Positions 45,874-57,161 of a DNA stretch of 64,000 nt are shown here, in pieces; position 1 is the first letter of the stretch, and every line of letters begins with the position of its first letter. This DNA is from Incurvaria masculella (taxonomy: Eukaryota > Arthropoda > Insecta > Lepidoptera > Incurvariidae). The position numbers were made by a program, and so were the translations under genes. The notes under the pieces are model-generated. The model was not told the origin of the DNA and did no database searches. It worked only from the letters and a program-made list of their open reading frames with translations. The stretch spans positions 3,849,001 through 3,913,000 of the forward strand of contig OX335660.1 in NCBI GenBank assembly GCA_946894095.1, read 5' to 3'.

Positions 45874-46525
45874 GTATCCGTGATTCTCTCTATAAGTCTG
45901 TCACAGAGTGTAGTACCTCAACGGATTAAGCTATTGAAGAGATACTTAGAACAATTATTTATAAAATCACCTGCTGCAATGCACTTTTAAAAATCACTTA
46001 GGATAATAAAATATTAAAGAAGATAATATCTTTATTGTCGCGGACTCTCTTGTGGTGGTTCAATTCAAAATAATGTTTACATTGCCGTAATGTATGCCGT
46101 AGGGCTTTACAGAAAATGTGCAATGCAGCATTATGCCTGCTCTTCAGCATTACAGACAGACACACTATGTTACCGAAACAAAACAGTATCAGAAACAGAA
46201 CTATTGGAAATTCTATACAAGCGATAACCGCGAAAACGGTACTTAAAAAAAAACCTACTAAAACCGTAAAAATAGGTCATTCTGAATTGAAAATGAGTTG
46301 TAGAAATCCAAAAAAAAAACACGAAAAAAAACAAGAAACTCACCAACAAAATTTCACTCGAAACGACAGCCATGGCGGCCATTTGCATTTATGCACACAG
46401 CACTGTATGTGTCTATTGCGCAATAACCACTTAAAAAACTAACACCGCGTCCAATCGCGCCACTAAAACTAGCACCGCGTCCAATCGCGCTACTCACGAG
46501 CAAACTAACGCAAAGGGTATTCGAC
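45874..46525. other. Unassigned sequence
   Basis: No gene supported. A roughly 29-bp tandem duplication (caccgcgtccaatcgcgc) lies at 46443-46495, just before the Penelope fragment. Confidence 0.5.
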
Positions 46526-47600
46526 TTTCACTCGACTCCATACATCCCAGGATTAAGTTCACTATGGAAATTGAGCAGGAAGGAAAGCTAGCATTCCTGG
46601 ATGTATAAGTGATTAAGAGCACCGATGGAAAGTTGGGTCATACGGTATATAGAAAACCGACCCATACCAACAGGTACCTACATGCATCCTCACATCACCA
46701 CCCGGCACACTTACAATCGGTACCAAAATCACTTCTACAGAGAGCGGAACGTCTTTGTGATCTACTACACATTGCTGCGGAAATTAAATTCATTGAGACA
46801 GTGCTGCAAGGCAATGGTTATAAGGCAAGAGATTGGAGAACCAGAAGGAAAGAACGACAACCACAGTATGACGTCAAGAGGCGAGCCGCATACCTGCCGT
46901 ACATCAGGGGAGTGACAGACCGTACTGCGAGGATACTGAGGAGATCCAGCATACCAGCCGTGCTGTATCCTCAACGCAAGGTCTCAGCCATGCTCCGATC
47001 AGTGAAGGACAAGGTACCATTACTCGCCGCTGGCGTCTACAGAGTTTCCTGTTCATGCGGTAAATCGTACACTGGCCAAACGAAGAGGAGCGTCAGCACA
47101 CGCATCACGGAGCACATACGGGCGGTTAAGAACAGAGATATCACGAAGTCAGCGCTGTGTGAGCATGCAGAATCTGGACCTGGGCACTGGTTGAGGTTTG
47201 ATCAGGTGAAAGTCCTAGTACCTGAACAACGAAACCTCCCACGAATCATTCGGGAGTCCATCGAAAACAGCAAGTACAAGAACTTCAATCGTGAAGATTC
47301 CTACCGTCTTTCGCCCATATGGAAACCCGTGCTGAATAAGCTGAAAACTGAATTTCGGAGAGGTGCACCGACAACAGACGTCGAGGAAAACACAGTCAGC
47401 GTGTTTTGCACTTCACACGAAATTCGGACCACAGCTAATCCTCAAGAAAATGTACGAGTGTTGCCATGGACGCTGAGAAGTGAAGCAAAGCGGCGGGTAG
47501 CCAGTAACGTGCCTACCTCCGTCGCGACAGGCACGTTCTCCTGAAGATGGAGCCCATGTGAGGCTCCGAAACGTCGAGCAGCACGTCCTGCTCCTCACAC
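46526..47600 (+). mobile_element. 5'-truncated Penelope-like element
   Basis: Similarity begins near 46526 in the C-terminal part of the RT (SIHPRIKFTMEIEQEGKLAFLDV) and runs through the GIY-YIG nuclease into the 3' untranslated region. The start of the RT is missing. Confidence 0.85.
46609..47544 (+). pseudogene. Penelope RT tail and GIY-YIG endonuclease
   Basis: A 311-residue open frame. It begins in the RT thumb region (GHTVYRKPTHTNRYLHASSH), continues through a linker, then the GIY-YIG nuclease at about residues 141-185 with GVYRVSCSCGKSYTGQTKRS and Arg/His of RITEH. Penelope-like elements use this nuclease for target-primed insertion. Just upstream a TAA (46606-46608) breaks the RT frame where LDVLV would be expected. 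The catalytic RT part is absent, so the fragment cannot move itself. Confidence 0.85.
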
Positions 47601-47754
47601 GCGCGGTAAGCCGTCAAACTAAATATTGTAATGAGGGAGGGGATCCTTCAATCTTTCGATATCTGTGCCTTTCAGTATTCTATTGATGCTGCGTGTCCAA
47701 TTGTGAATTTGAATTCTGAGTGTTAAAATAATTAAATCCTTTATAATTTTCTCC

Positions 47755-48661
47755 CTATGCACATCGCAGCTGGAACCAGTCGAAGTTGTATTCAGACAGA
47801 TATATATTTTTGATTTTTTGTGAAAGTCTTTCTTCATGAGCACGAGTATTTAGAAATGCATTGCAAGTTTCTATTAAGGAAGGAAAATTTCTTACAATGT
47901 GAGTAGGATAAGAAAGGCGTTTTGATTTATAATATGGTCTTTCCCTGTGGGAAATCCAATCATGGACCATCAGCGGCTCTTTTGCCAACAAATTTTCTCG
48001 ACTTACTTTACCGGTGTAAATAGTGTGTAAATCGTGAAATGATTTTGCATTCGTCCTTATATTTTCTTTTATCACATTCATTTTCAGAGGCGCATTTGAA
48101 GGTGGTTTTTCAGAGATATCGGTGTCTCTGTGCATTGCTGTGACATTAACGGCTTCAGTGGATACATCGGATTGCTTTTTAAAAAAATCTTTTAGATTCA
48201 AAGATTTGGTACCGTCTTCCTCGCAGTTAAAAATTTCTGAATGCCCAGTCAAAACATTTGAAAATAAGAAGGCTTTAAAATTATTGGGAGAAGGTGCTGC
48301 AGCTTGGATTTACATTTCTGTAATTGTAAGCTCTTATTTGTCCAAAAATGTTTTCTACTGGGTCTTGGTTGAAATTGCGAGCATAAAAACGATCATTACC
48401 CTTACTTTTAAAAAAAATCCAAAGCTTTTGAAAACTCCTGATGATAATTTTCCAATTTTGGAGTGATGGCACTGAACAAGGAGTATTATTTCGTAAAAAC
48501 TTAGTATTACTTAATATATTTAAAGCTTCCGTCCAGAAATCGTGATGGCCGCTGCCCTCCTTAACGGCACATCTCAGTGGCTTTGCCCTATCGAACGAGC
48601 TACCATTGACACTGTCGAACAGCTTGTCAAAAAAGATGACAGCATCTGCCGTAGCCGTCAT
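47755..48661 (-). pseudogene. P-element/THAP9-like transposase relic (C-terminal part)
   Basis: Two minus-strand frames join with one shift near 48283. The first has FFDKLFDSVNGS, KPLRCAVKEGSGHHDFW, VPSLQNWKIIIRSFQKLW and NFNQDPVENIFGQIRAYNYRN, typical of the C-terminal half of P/THAP9 transposases. The second continues with FKAFLFSNVLTGHSEIFN and a hydrophilic tail. It belongs to a different family from the P element at 50146-56908. No THAP domain was found next to it. Confidence 0.75.
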
Positions 48662-48918
48662 GGTGGTGCTTATAGGTTGACTCGATATATGTTGTCCTGG
48701 AAAATTTTACATGGATACATTTTTATTTTGGTTTTTATAGGGGTGGGTATAAGTAATATAAAAACTTTGTAAAAATTTCAGCTGTCTAATTATTGCGGTT
48801 TATGAGATACAGCCTGCACAGCAGAGTCTAACTAATCTGGTTCCGATGGTTATCCTTCGGGAAAGGAAACCTAAAAATGCTGCAAATACTCTTATACATA
48901 GGTTCTCCACTGTGTACA

Positions 48919-49220
48919 CTAATAATAATTTGGTGTACCTTGTGCTCCGGCTGCGACATGCAGAGGACGCTTTCGTGATTCAGTAGCCGTGCTTGCAGGC
49001 AAAGTTTTGTACATCCGAACAGGGTTCAAATTTTGGGGGTTCGAATTATCAAGGCCCTGCTGTACTCTGTAAGGTGCCCAAGGTTTAACCACATAATAAG
49101 GTGTACCTTGGTTTCCAGCTGCGACATGCAGAGGACGCTTTGGTGCTTCAGTAGCCGTGTGTGCAGCTAAAGTTTTCCTACTAGTGACTGGTGAAGTTGC
49201 ACCAGGGGCCCAAATGTTAT
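48919..49220 (-). CDS. Candidate terminal exon, unknown protein with internal repeat
   Basis: On the minus strand an acceptor (tttacttatttgcag) is followed by an open frame of about 99 codons to TAG at 48919-48921. It has no Met, so it would be a last exon. The product contains the same block twice, KRPLHVAAGNQGTPYY and KRPLHVAAGAQGTPNYY, each preceded by KTL.A.TATE. The DNA of the two blocks is also very similar, so it is a recent internal duplication of about 160 bp. I do not recognise the protein. It could equally be a degenerate transposon exon. Confidence 0.35.
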
Positions 49221-50145
49221 CTGCAAATAAGTAAATATTATAAGGTCTTTCATTATGTACAATATTTTACAAAAACAGAAATGCAACAAATATTACATTA
49301 TTCTTTGAGGTTCTCCAATATGAATAAAATGTACCTCGAATTAAATAAAACAATTTTTTTTTTCATTTGATGGTAGGTACAAGCCAGTCAAACGCCACAT
49401 GTATTTGCATAATATAGGTATTAACAGTTATTAGTTACTAACCTCATATGTTTTTTTGTATCTTCTACAAAGACAAATCGACTAACAGCCCGTTCACACT
49501 AGTCGTAAGTCGCATATGACTAAAAGTCGAAAGTCTGATGTACCCATGGAGCTACGACCCGGCGCGCGCACGCCGCTATGGAGAAGGCATGACGAATAAT
49601 GTTCTCCGAAACCTGGTGCGCCGGAACGACGTAAGAGGAGGGCCGGGCGGGGGGGTTTCTTCATCTTAACTATCCAATATAGTGTACACGCGATAGAAAG
49701 AGAACGAGCATGGAACTTCACATCTGCAAAGTGTGATATTTATTACTACTACGGTCTGCGTAAATAAACACAAAACTTAGCAATGCAGATGCGTGTCAAG
49801 CTTTCGCTAGTGTTGTGCCAAGTACGCGCTCTAGACAATTTTACTATTATTGATATTTAGTATTATCGATAGTCCTCTAAAGTGAAGTATTTTGCATGTA
49901 TCAACAATTTTTGCTATCTTTAATATGTATGTAATGAAAAATAATACAAGGGGCGTAATAAAACATTTTGACATTGGGAAATTGTATTCATAAAATATAT
50001 ACATCTAATAAAGAACGGCGCTAAGAAGTAAATTAACATATCACACAATATTCATTAAAAATATGTCTTTCAAACGAACCATTACCATTTCCTTAAATAA
50101 AATTAAACATATGCTCTTAAATTAGATATATCTTAGTAAATAATA
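49221..50145. other. Sequence between exon candidate and P element; possible transposon terminus
   Basis: No gene. At 49489 the sequence cagcccgttcacactagtcg resembles the start of the region before Harbinger 2 (cctgttcacactgcgtcgcg at 57089), in the same orientation. A GC-rich block follows (49555-49660). The rest is AT-rich and probably the 3' part of the P element. Confidence 0.4.
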
Positions 50146-51178
50146 CTACTGTCCCATAAATAATGTAATTTTATTGTATAGTTGCCTTTTTGAATTAAGC
50201 TGAGACGATTTCTTTGTTAAATAGTGAAGTCGAATATCAATATATTTCTGCATAACTGATTTTATAAGATCTATTAAATGGTTACTGGTTGGATATGACT
50301 GCTCGAACTGATGCATTTTTAGGTTTTCGAATATTTTGGTACCAATAAATGTTTTCAATAATTTTGTAATTATGAATTGGGTTGTGAATTTCGGTTTGAC
50401 AATATTTCCGCCGCCGCTTTCAGCGACACATTTCTTAATAAATAATTCACATTTTTTACATATTTCAATTACATCGTCTGATGGATATGTAAGTGAACCC
50501 TTATCTTTAATTATTATAAATCCAAACATATTAATATCTTTGCCGTTTATTAGAGCACTTATGCAAACTTCACATTCAATATTAGCTATTAATTGACTAA
50601 CTACCATACCTGCAATGTACGTTATGATATTTTTTACAAATTCACTCATTTCCATCTCAATTTCATCGTCTGAGTTCGATGCGACTAAATCTTCTTCAGT
50701 AACCCTCTGAGTCATATTTATCCTGTCTACGTGGGACGTACAATTTAGAATAGATATTTCTTGTAAAGATATGCAATTAGCACCTAGGGTTTCTTTTAAC
50801 TCTACGTGGGTTAATATTTTTTTGTATATAAACTTTAACTGTAGTGCTGTTGGGTTGTTGTTGCTTCCCCCGTGTGATCTGATATTGGAAAAAAGCAATT
50901 CGAGGTGGTCTTGACTAATTTTATAAAACGGAATATACATTAGAGTCATATCCCGTTCCACCAAATTCGCAAACATCAATTTTAAACTCTCAATGCATAT
51001 ACAAAGCCTATGAAGCCAGTTTTTTTATTGGATTCTACAACCAATTTGCCGTTTGCCAGTTTTAAAGATTTAATGTATACTTGTGCATCTTCCAACCTTG
51101 TAAATATTTCCATTTTATTTTTTAAATTCAGGGGTTTCTTGAAATTTCTTTGATGCATATTACGACTGTTTAAAATAT
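50146..51178 (-). pseudogene. P/THAP9-like transposase, C-terminal part (displaced by nested insertions)
   Basis: The minus-strand frames contain LNSRNMHQRNFKKPLNL, GFIGFVYALRV, then after a one-base shift near 50981-50986 ANLVERDMTLMYIPFYKISQDHLELLFSNIRSHGG, a hallmark of the C-terminal half of THAP9/P transposases. The Glu of DHLEL is the likely acidic residue of the catalytic site. It ends at 50146. The upstream part ends at 54601 in NDLFDI. The two halves fit together once 51172-54600 is removed. Confidence 0.85.
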
Positions 51179-52281
51179 TTTTAAATAAAAAAAGTACCGC
51201 CTTCAAAAAAACCGGAACTAAAAAGCAAAAAATAATTGGTTACTTTTAATTAATGTACGAAAAACTATTTTAATTCTAACTAATTATGTACAATTTCTTA
51301 ATTTTTAATCATCTTTTGAAGTCGGTGCCTTGGGTAGAGTTCGCTTCGCACGCTGCTGACCGAACAGACACTATTTCAGCCGAACACACCCGAAGTCTAC
51401 GAGAGCGTAAACAACCTGAGTCAGCAATGATTGGTCCACAGAGCATTTTAAGCGACCGATCGTCTAACTGGAGATGCCCTTAGCGTTGGTTTACGTGCAA
51501 GCTGATATCGATACAGCGCAGCGTACTGAAATTGGGTTTCAACGATTATTATTAGTACTTTCGGCTTTATAAATGCTGGACTGGTGAAGGAGGACGTTAA
51601 TTCGCTGCTCTGTGTTGATTGGTACTTCCCTGCGACATCGTTGTCTGAACGAGACGATTTCTGCCGAAATTGGTGAGATATGTACTAACCGCACACTCGT
51701 TTTGACACGTAGTTGAGAGCAGACGCTACCTATTGTTTTCTGTTCTTTTATATGTTGGTATTTTTTTTGTTTTGTGTTATGTAGGTATTTAGGTAGAATA
51801 AAAAGTACAAGCTACACCTACCTAAATATTTATCATATAAGTGGTCGTTGTTTTTATATTGGCTTGTTCGTAGGGTTTTCTTGTAAATATTTTGTTTTTA
51901 TTGTGTTAGGTATTTAGTTTAAGTATAAGGCATATTTAAATTACAAAGTACTTGCCTAAATACCTACTTACATACGTTTTTCCGACCAGTTTGTTTATTT
52001 AATTTTTGTTTTTGTGTTTTATTCAAGTAGGTAAAAGTAAGTAGCTACCTACTTATATTTCTTTCTTAGCCATAGGTGATATTAATACAACTACTTGCAG
52101 CCCTTAAAGAACGTCTACCCAAGGCACCGACTTCAAAAGATGATTAAAAATTAAGAAATTGTACATAATTAGTTAGAATTAAAATAGTTTTTCGTACATT
52201 AATTAAAAGTAACCAATTATTTTTTGCTTTTTAGTTCCGGTTTTTTTGAAGGCGGTACTTTTTTTATTTAAAAATATTTTA
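51172..52281. mobile_element. Non-autonomous element with about 167-bp terminal inverted repeats
   Basis: 51172-51338 is the near-perfect reverse complement of 52114-52281 (outer end aaaatatttttaaataaaaaaagtaccgcc, inner end gccttgggtaga). The interior of about 775 bp has no gene. It sits inside the P element. Target duplication is unclear because the ends are AT-rich. Confidence 0.8.
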
Positions 52282-53268
52282 TTTTTTGCTTTTTAGTGGT
52301 GGCGTAACTTTTAAGTCAAGGTGGGCGACCCCTTCTGCTCAACTTCACATACAAAGTGGAAAGAAGATATACATACATATACAATACAATACAATACAAT
52401 GAACGAGCATTAGCAGAAATTCAACCATTGAGAAATCTCATTTCTGACGAAAGGTAGACCGGTAACTATCTGGATTCATGAGTTCACGGTTGATACGTAC
52501 GATAATTGATACGATGAGATCACGTGAGATAGAGTGCTGTGACAGACGGAAAGACGGACGGACAGCGGAAGTTGGTGCCCTTTGGGAACGGAACCCTAAA
52601 AAGACAAAACAACGAATGACCGGAACCGCTGAGCTTCTGAATTTCTCATCCTTCCATCGTTCCGGATAGTCTGTTTCTTGCGTAAGTTTAAGTTGTATGA
52701 AAATGTGTACATATCGGCCTCGTTTATCCCCCCTTAACAGTTGAATTTTGTAAAATCCGTTGTGAGCGAGCCTTTTCGTCTTAACAAGAAGTCACTGAAA
52801 ATTTTAAGTTTCGAGGATAATTGGTTTCAGAGATCTCAACATGAGTGGTTTTCGCCTAAATGTGTTCATTTTGACCTGTTTTACCCCCCTAATAGTATAA
52901 TTTCCAAAAATATTTTCTTCTTAAGCATTCCCATCTAAAACAAAACATACTCTGACATTTCTGGGTTCAGCGGCTCTAGAGATAGAAATGTGCCCTCTTT
53001 TACCCCCCTTGAATACCCCCAACAGTTGAAGTAAAAAAAAACCTCTCATACTGAGCAATCTCACCCGAAAAGAAAGCTACTGTAACTAAAAAATCACATT
53101 TCTGGGTTCGCGGGGTTAAGAAATTCGATGTTTGTTATAGTTAAGTACCAAACTACTGGACCGATTTTGATAAAAAATAAATGGGACCAACTAGAAAGTA
53201 TACCCTTTCGAACAAAAAAAGAATTTTCCAAATCGGTCCACGGGTCTTCGAGTAATCGGTGAACATAA
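52282..53268 (-). repeat. Lepidopteran-type dispersed repeats
   Basis: Read on the minus strand, this contains the motifs 'ttagggttccgttcccaaagg', 'ctgtccgtccgtctttccgtctgtc' and 'aaatcggtccagtagtttgg', in the order usual for a common lepidopteran repeat. Its end was split by the mariner element and continues at 54552-54600. No gene. Confidence 0.65.
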
Positions 53269-53270
53269 TA

Positions 53271-54549
53271 GGTCGGGGAAAAAGTCTTTTCGCATTATAG
53301 TATGTATGAACTTGTAATAAAATCTCTTTGGCTATACTATTTGTATCTGGCTGGTTTTGGTATCATTGAAAGTTTAAATTTTAAAGAACATAATTCCAAA
53401 TTCAAATTAGGAAAATGTGTGATTCTCATTTGTTTTTCGTACTGTCAAAATGAGTGAATCTAATGAAGAAATTCGATACATTTTAAAATTTTACTACAAA
53501 AAAGGTAAAAATGCAACGCAAGCCGCGAAAAAAATTTGCGATGTTTATGGACCTAGTGCAGTGTCTGTGAGAGTAGCACAAATTTGGTTGAAGCGTTTTC
53601 AATCCGGAAATTTTGATGTCAAAGATGCACGTCGCTCTGGTCGCCCTATTACGGATAAAATGGATGCCATTTTTGAAAAAGTGGAGCAAGATCGGCATAT
53701 CAGTAGTTACGACGTAGCTGAAGAACTAGGAATTGACCACAAAACAGTTTTGGCGCACTTGAAAAAAACTGGGTACACAAAAAAGCTCGATATTTGGGTA
53801 CCTCACGAGCTCACTGAAAGAAACCTAATGAACCGTGTACTCATTTGTGATTCTTTATTACGACGTAATGAAACCGAACCATTTTTGAAGAAGCTGATAA
53901 CTGGTGATGAAAAGTGGATCACGTACGACAAGAACGTGCGAAAAAGGTCGTGGTCAAAGGCCGGTCAAGCTTCACAGACTGTGGCGAAACCCGGGTTAAC
54001 TCGCAACAAGGTGATGCTGTGTGTGTGGTGGGATTGGAAGGGCATTATTCATTATGAGCTGTTACCACCAGGCAGGACGTTCGATTCTGAACTCTACTGC
54101 GAACAACTGATGAGATTAAAGCAAGAAGTTGAGAGAAAGCGGCCGGAATTAATCAACAGAAGGGGTGTGGTTTTTCATCATGATAACGCTAGACCTCACA
54201 CATCTTTAGCCACTCAGCAAAAACTAAGAGAGTTTGGCTGGGAGGTGTTAATGCATCCGCCGTATAGTCCTGACCTTGAACCTTCAGATTTCCACCTGTT
54301 TAGGTCTCTTCAGAATTCTTTAGGCAGTGTCAGGTTAACATCACGAGAGGACTGCCAAAACCACTTGTCGCGGTATATTGATCAGAAGTCCCAATATTTC
54401 TATAGCAATGGGATCATGTCCCTACCTACAAGATGGCAAAAAGTTATCGAACAAAATGGTACTTACATACTTTAGTTAAATGTAAATAAATCATATTAAA
54501 AAATGTTTTGAATTTTCTTAAAAAATGCGAAGAAACTTTTTCCCCAACC
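53271..54549 (+). mobile_element. Mariner transposon, complete (1279 bp)
   Basis: Terminal inverted repeats begin ggtcggggaaaaagtctttt (left) and ggttggggaaaaagtttctt (right, reversed), with TA at 53269-53270 and 54550-54551. Encloses one full transposase frame. Inserted into the A-rich tail of a dispersed repeat. Confidence 0.93.
53450..54475 (+). CDS. Mariner transposase, full-length 341 aa
   Basis: Cut-and-paste transposase of the mariner family. The N-terminal helix-turn-helix region (about residues 1-110) includes FYYKKGKNATQAAKKICDVYG and ARRSGRP. The WVPHELTE linker follows. The catalytic triad is D in TGDEKW, D in HHDNARPHTS and D in YSPDLEPSDFHLF, 34 residues apart as required. The usual Ala/Leu of the last motif is Glu here. 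The pattern KKLDIWVPHEL and NETEPFLKKLITGDEKWITYD fits the cecropia-type mariners. No stop or frameshift. Confidence 0.94.
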   Translation: MSESNEEIRYILKFYYKKGKNATQAAKKICDVYGPSAVSVRVAQIWLKRFQSGNFDVKDARRSGRPITDKMDAIFEKVEQDRHISSYDVAEELGIDHKTVLAHLKKTGYTKKLDIWVPHELTERNLMNRVLICDSLLRRNETEPFLKKLITGDEKWITYDKNVRKRSWSKAGQASQTVAKPGLTRNKVMLCVWWDWKGIIHYELLPPGRTFDSELYCEQLMRLKQEVERKRPELINRRGVVFHHDNARPHTSLATQQKLREFGWEVLMHPPYSPDLEPSDFHLFRSLQNSLGSVRLTSREDCQNHLSRYIDQKSQYFYSNGIMSLPTRWQKVIEQNGTYIL

Positions 54550-54551
54550 TA

Positions 54552-54600
54552 AAAAAAAAAAAAAAAAAAGATTCCGACGAATTGATAACCTCCTCCTTTA
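54552..54600 (-). repeat. End of the dispersed repeat interrupted by mariner
   Basis: A-run followed by gattccgacgaattgataacctcctcc, the characteristic end of the lepidopteran-type repeat. It abuts the P transposase frame directly at 54601. Confidence 0.7.
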
Positions 54601-56908
54601 TATCGAATAAGTCGTTGATCAAGTTCAAGAAATATGCAGTTGCTGATGCACCAATAAATTCCCATAGTTTCAATTTTATTTCACAGAAAGTAAGAGCATC
54701 ACAAACGCTTTGGGAGAATACTTGGCTGGCTAATTTGACTTTCATTTTTTTGTTGTGAAAATGTATATGGTCTGGTCCTATTTTATTGCTAAGGTGAAAT
54801 TTTTCTTTTTCTTGTAGTTCACTTAACTTCACTACGTATTCCCATTTCACTTGTTTATCATTAACATCGATCAATACACCACTATCCTCTAACGTATTAC
54901 GAACCAACTTCAACATATGGCAGGGATCGAGGAACACGGCTACATCTTTAGATGTTGTGGGATGTGAAAATGAGGGTTTAATATTTTTAACGTCTAGTAA
55001 ACACCCTAGTTTTTTAATCATAGATATATTCGATGGACATCCATCACAAGTCAATGATACTATATCTACCCCGGCATTTGCGCAATGTGTAAGACAAAAC
55101 TGTACCAGAGATACCCTTTGATCAGCCGATACACCATCAACAAGAAAGTATGCCACTGGTACTTTCCAACTTGCATTAATTCCCACGACTAAGAAAACTA
55201 ATGCGTCTTTCGCTTTCTTTAGGCACCCTCCGTCTAACGACCCAGTTCCTGCATTTTCATATCCATGATATTCTTTACCATCATAATCAATGTGACGTCG
55301 AATAGCCATTTCATCCAGCATCAAACTGCAGACTAACTTATAATTAGTTGCTACTACCATTTTTTTATGGCTTGAAATGCCTCCGTAGTGAAGCCTGGTC
55401 TTCCATCAATGCTCTGGTACCATTTACTTAAAGTTCTAGGGTGAGGCAGACACATGTCGTACGTTTGTCTGACATACCTATAGGCTTTTGGAGAGTAGTA
55501 GTGCAGAGTAAGTGCAAAATTTCGCAGTTCCGGTGAATATTTCACCCTAGACACTTTATAATCTTTTTTTTTCAACTGCCTTTTTAAGATAGCAGCTGGT
55601 AGGATGCCTATACTATTTAAAACAGTTTCTTCAGTATCTGTTATCAGCGCTTTTTTTTCCAACGATTTCAGGACTTTTTCCAAGTTTTGTATTTTGAATT
55701 TATTTTTCCGATTGATCGCATTTAACTTCTTGATCTTTTTCTTTTGTTTTTCGACGCTGAACATGAGTTTTCGTACTTTCGTTTTAAGGATTTTTTTCTT
55801 TGGAGTGTCCGTCTCATCATTTTTATAGATCGGTGAAGATAGTTCAGTGTCCCGCACCATAGCATGATCAGTTGCCTGAAATAAAACGGATCAAGTGAAC
55901 TATGTTTCTACGAGACTTTGGACTGGCAACTGAGGCAACTGTTACGTCCCTTCCTTTACTTTCTATAGTACTACGTATAATACTCCCTGAATCGGCGAGC
56001 ATGCATGAAGAATCAGATGAGCGTGCAAGAAGCGAAAGAGGTGAGTCAGGATCGTATCAAATGGAAATCCGTGGTCTCTGCCTACCCCTCCGGGAAACAA
56101 GAGTGAATTTATGTATGTATGTATGTATGTAATACGTACTACTTAGGTAGCTCATAAACACCAATTTAAATAAATAATATTCCTCCTTCCGCGAGATTAT
56201 CAGACAGATATTTGAAATAGGAAATAATAATGTTTTATTGAAGGACATACCTCAACATATATGTTGAGAGACGGAACTGCCTCTTCAGCTAGTCGTTTTC
56301 GACCCGCTTTTGATACGTTGATTTCATTTGTTGGAAAATGTGCACAACAAACTTTGCTGTTCTTGGTAGGGATCCATGATTCTTCACGTTTTATAGCTTT
56401 CACCCATTTCAATTTCATTCGTGGGTCATTCGGGAATCTAAAATCACATAAAAATTACAAATAACATCTAACAAAATATTTAAATAGATTAAATTAAATA
56501 GGTTATATTATAGAAAGACCTTTATGTGAGTGAATTTAATTATTTTAAATCCACTCTTCTGGATATAAATAAATTTTATATTGTCTAAAATACATCTCAT
56601 TTGAGCTGAAGTCGCGTTACAACATTAAGAAAATAAAATAATTAAATCGGAACACTAAATCATATCATACTCAACTACAAAATTTCATGTTCAATATATC
56701 GATAAATGTCTGGGCTTTTCCCATCTCTACTGTAACACGCAATCGGCGTGTTGGACACCGCGCTAGGACAAAACATTCTGCTTGTTTGTACTTATAACCG
56801 ATACTATTAGGCACTAAAAAGTACTTACTGATGAAAAGTGATGCCATCTTTGGCGTGTTTTTTCGTTGCGGTGTGGTTCCTGCACAATTTCACCGAACAG
56901 CTCACCAT
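54601..56908 (-). pseudogene. P/THAP9-like transposase, N-terminal part: three exons
   Basis: Exon 1 (56908-56829, ATG at 56906-56908) encodes MVSCSVKLCRNHTATKKHAK. After GT-AG splicing it continues as exon 2 (56437-56251), with FPNDPRMKLKWVKAIKREESW and KVCCAHF. Together they form a C2CH THAP DNA-binding domain. Exon 3 (from 55875) has a Lys-rich coiled coil, then RTYDMCLPHPRTLSKWYQ. A one-base loss in a run at 55360-55366 shifts the frame, which continues with SLMLDEMAIRRHIDYDGKEYHGY, a D in SLTCDGCPSN, and DPCHMLKLVRN. It ends at NDLFDI, where the nested insertion starts. With the part at 50146-51178 the protein would be about 855 aa, close to THAP9 length. Confidence 0.83.
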
Positions 56909-57161
56909 TATTACATGAAAACACGTTCACAACGTCTGAGCTGTTGTAACACGCGCGGGTCGCGGAGACTGACGCTCGTTCGTCGGTGCGATGACCAATA
57001 TTGGCATGCGCAGTGCCTCGGCTAGGTGGCGTTTTGGCCTCTCCATACGCGGGAGCGGGGGGCGGGGGGGTTGGTACCTCCATGGATGTACCTGTTCACA
57101 CTGCGTCGCGAGTCGAATAGGTCGTAGTTTCGCGCCATTCGGTACGTAGCCAACTCGCGAG

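Noticed and set aside
49489..57110. The two 'gttcacact' motifs at 49489 and 57089 as the ends of one transposon
   Set aside because: They lie in the same orientation, not inverted, so they cannot be the two terminal repeats of one element. I could not find an inverted partner.
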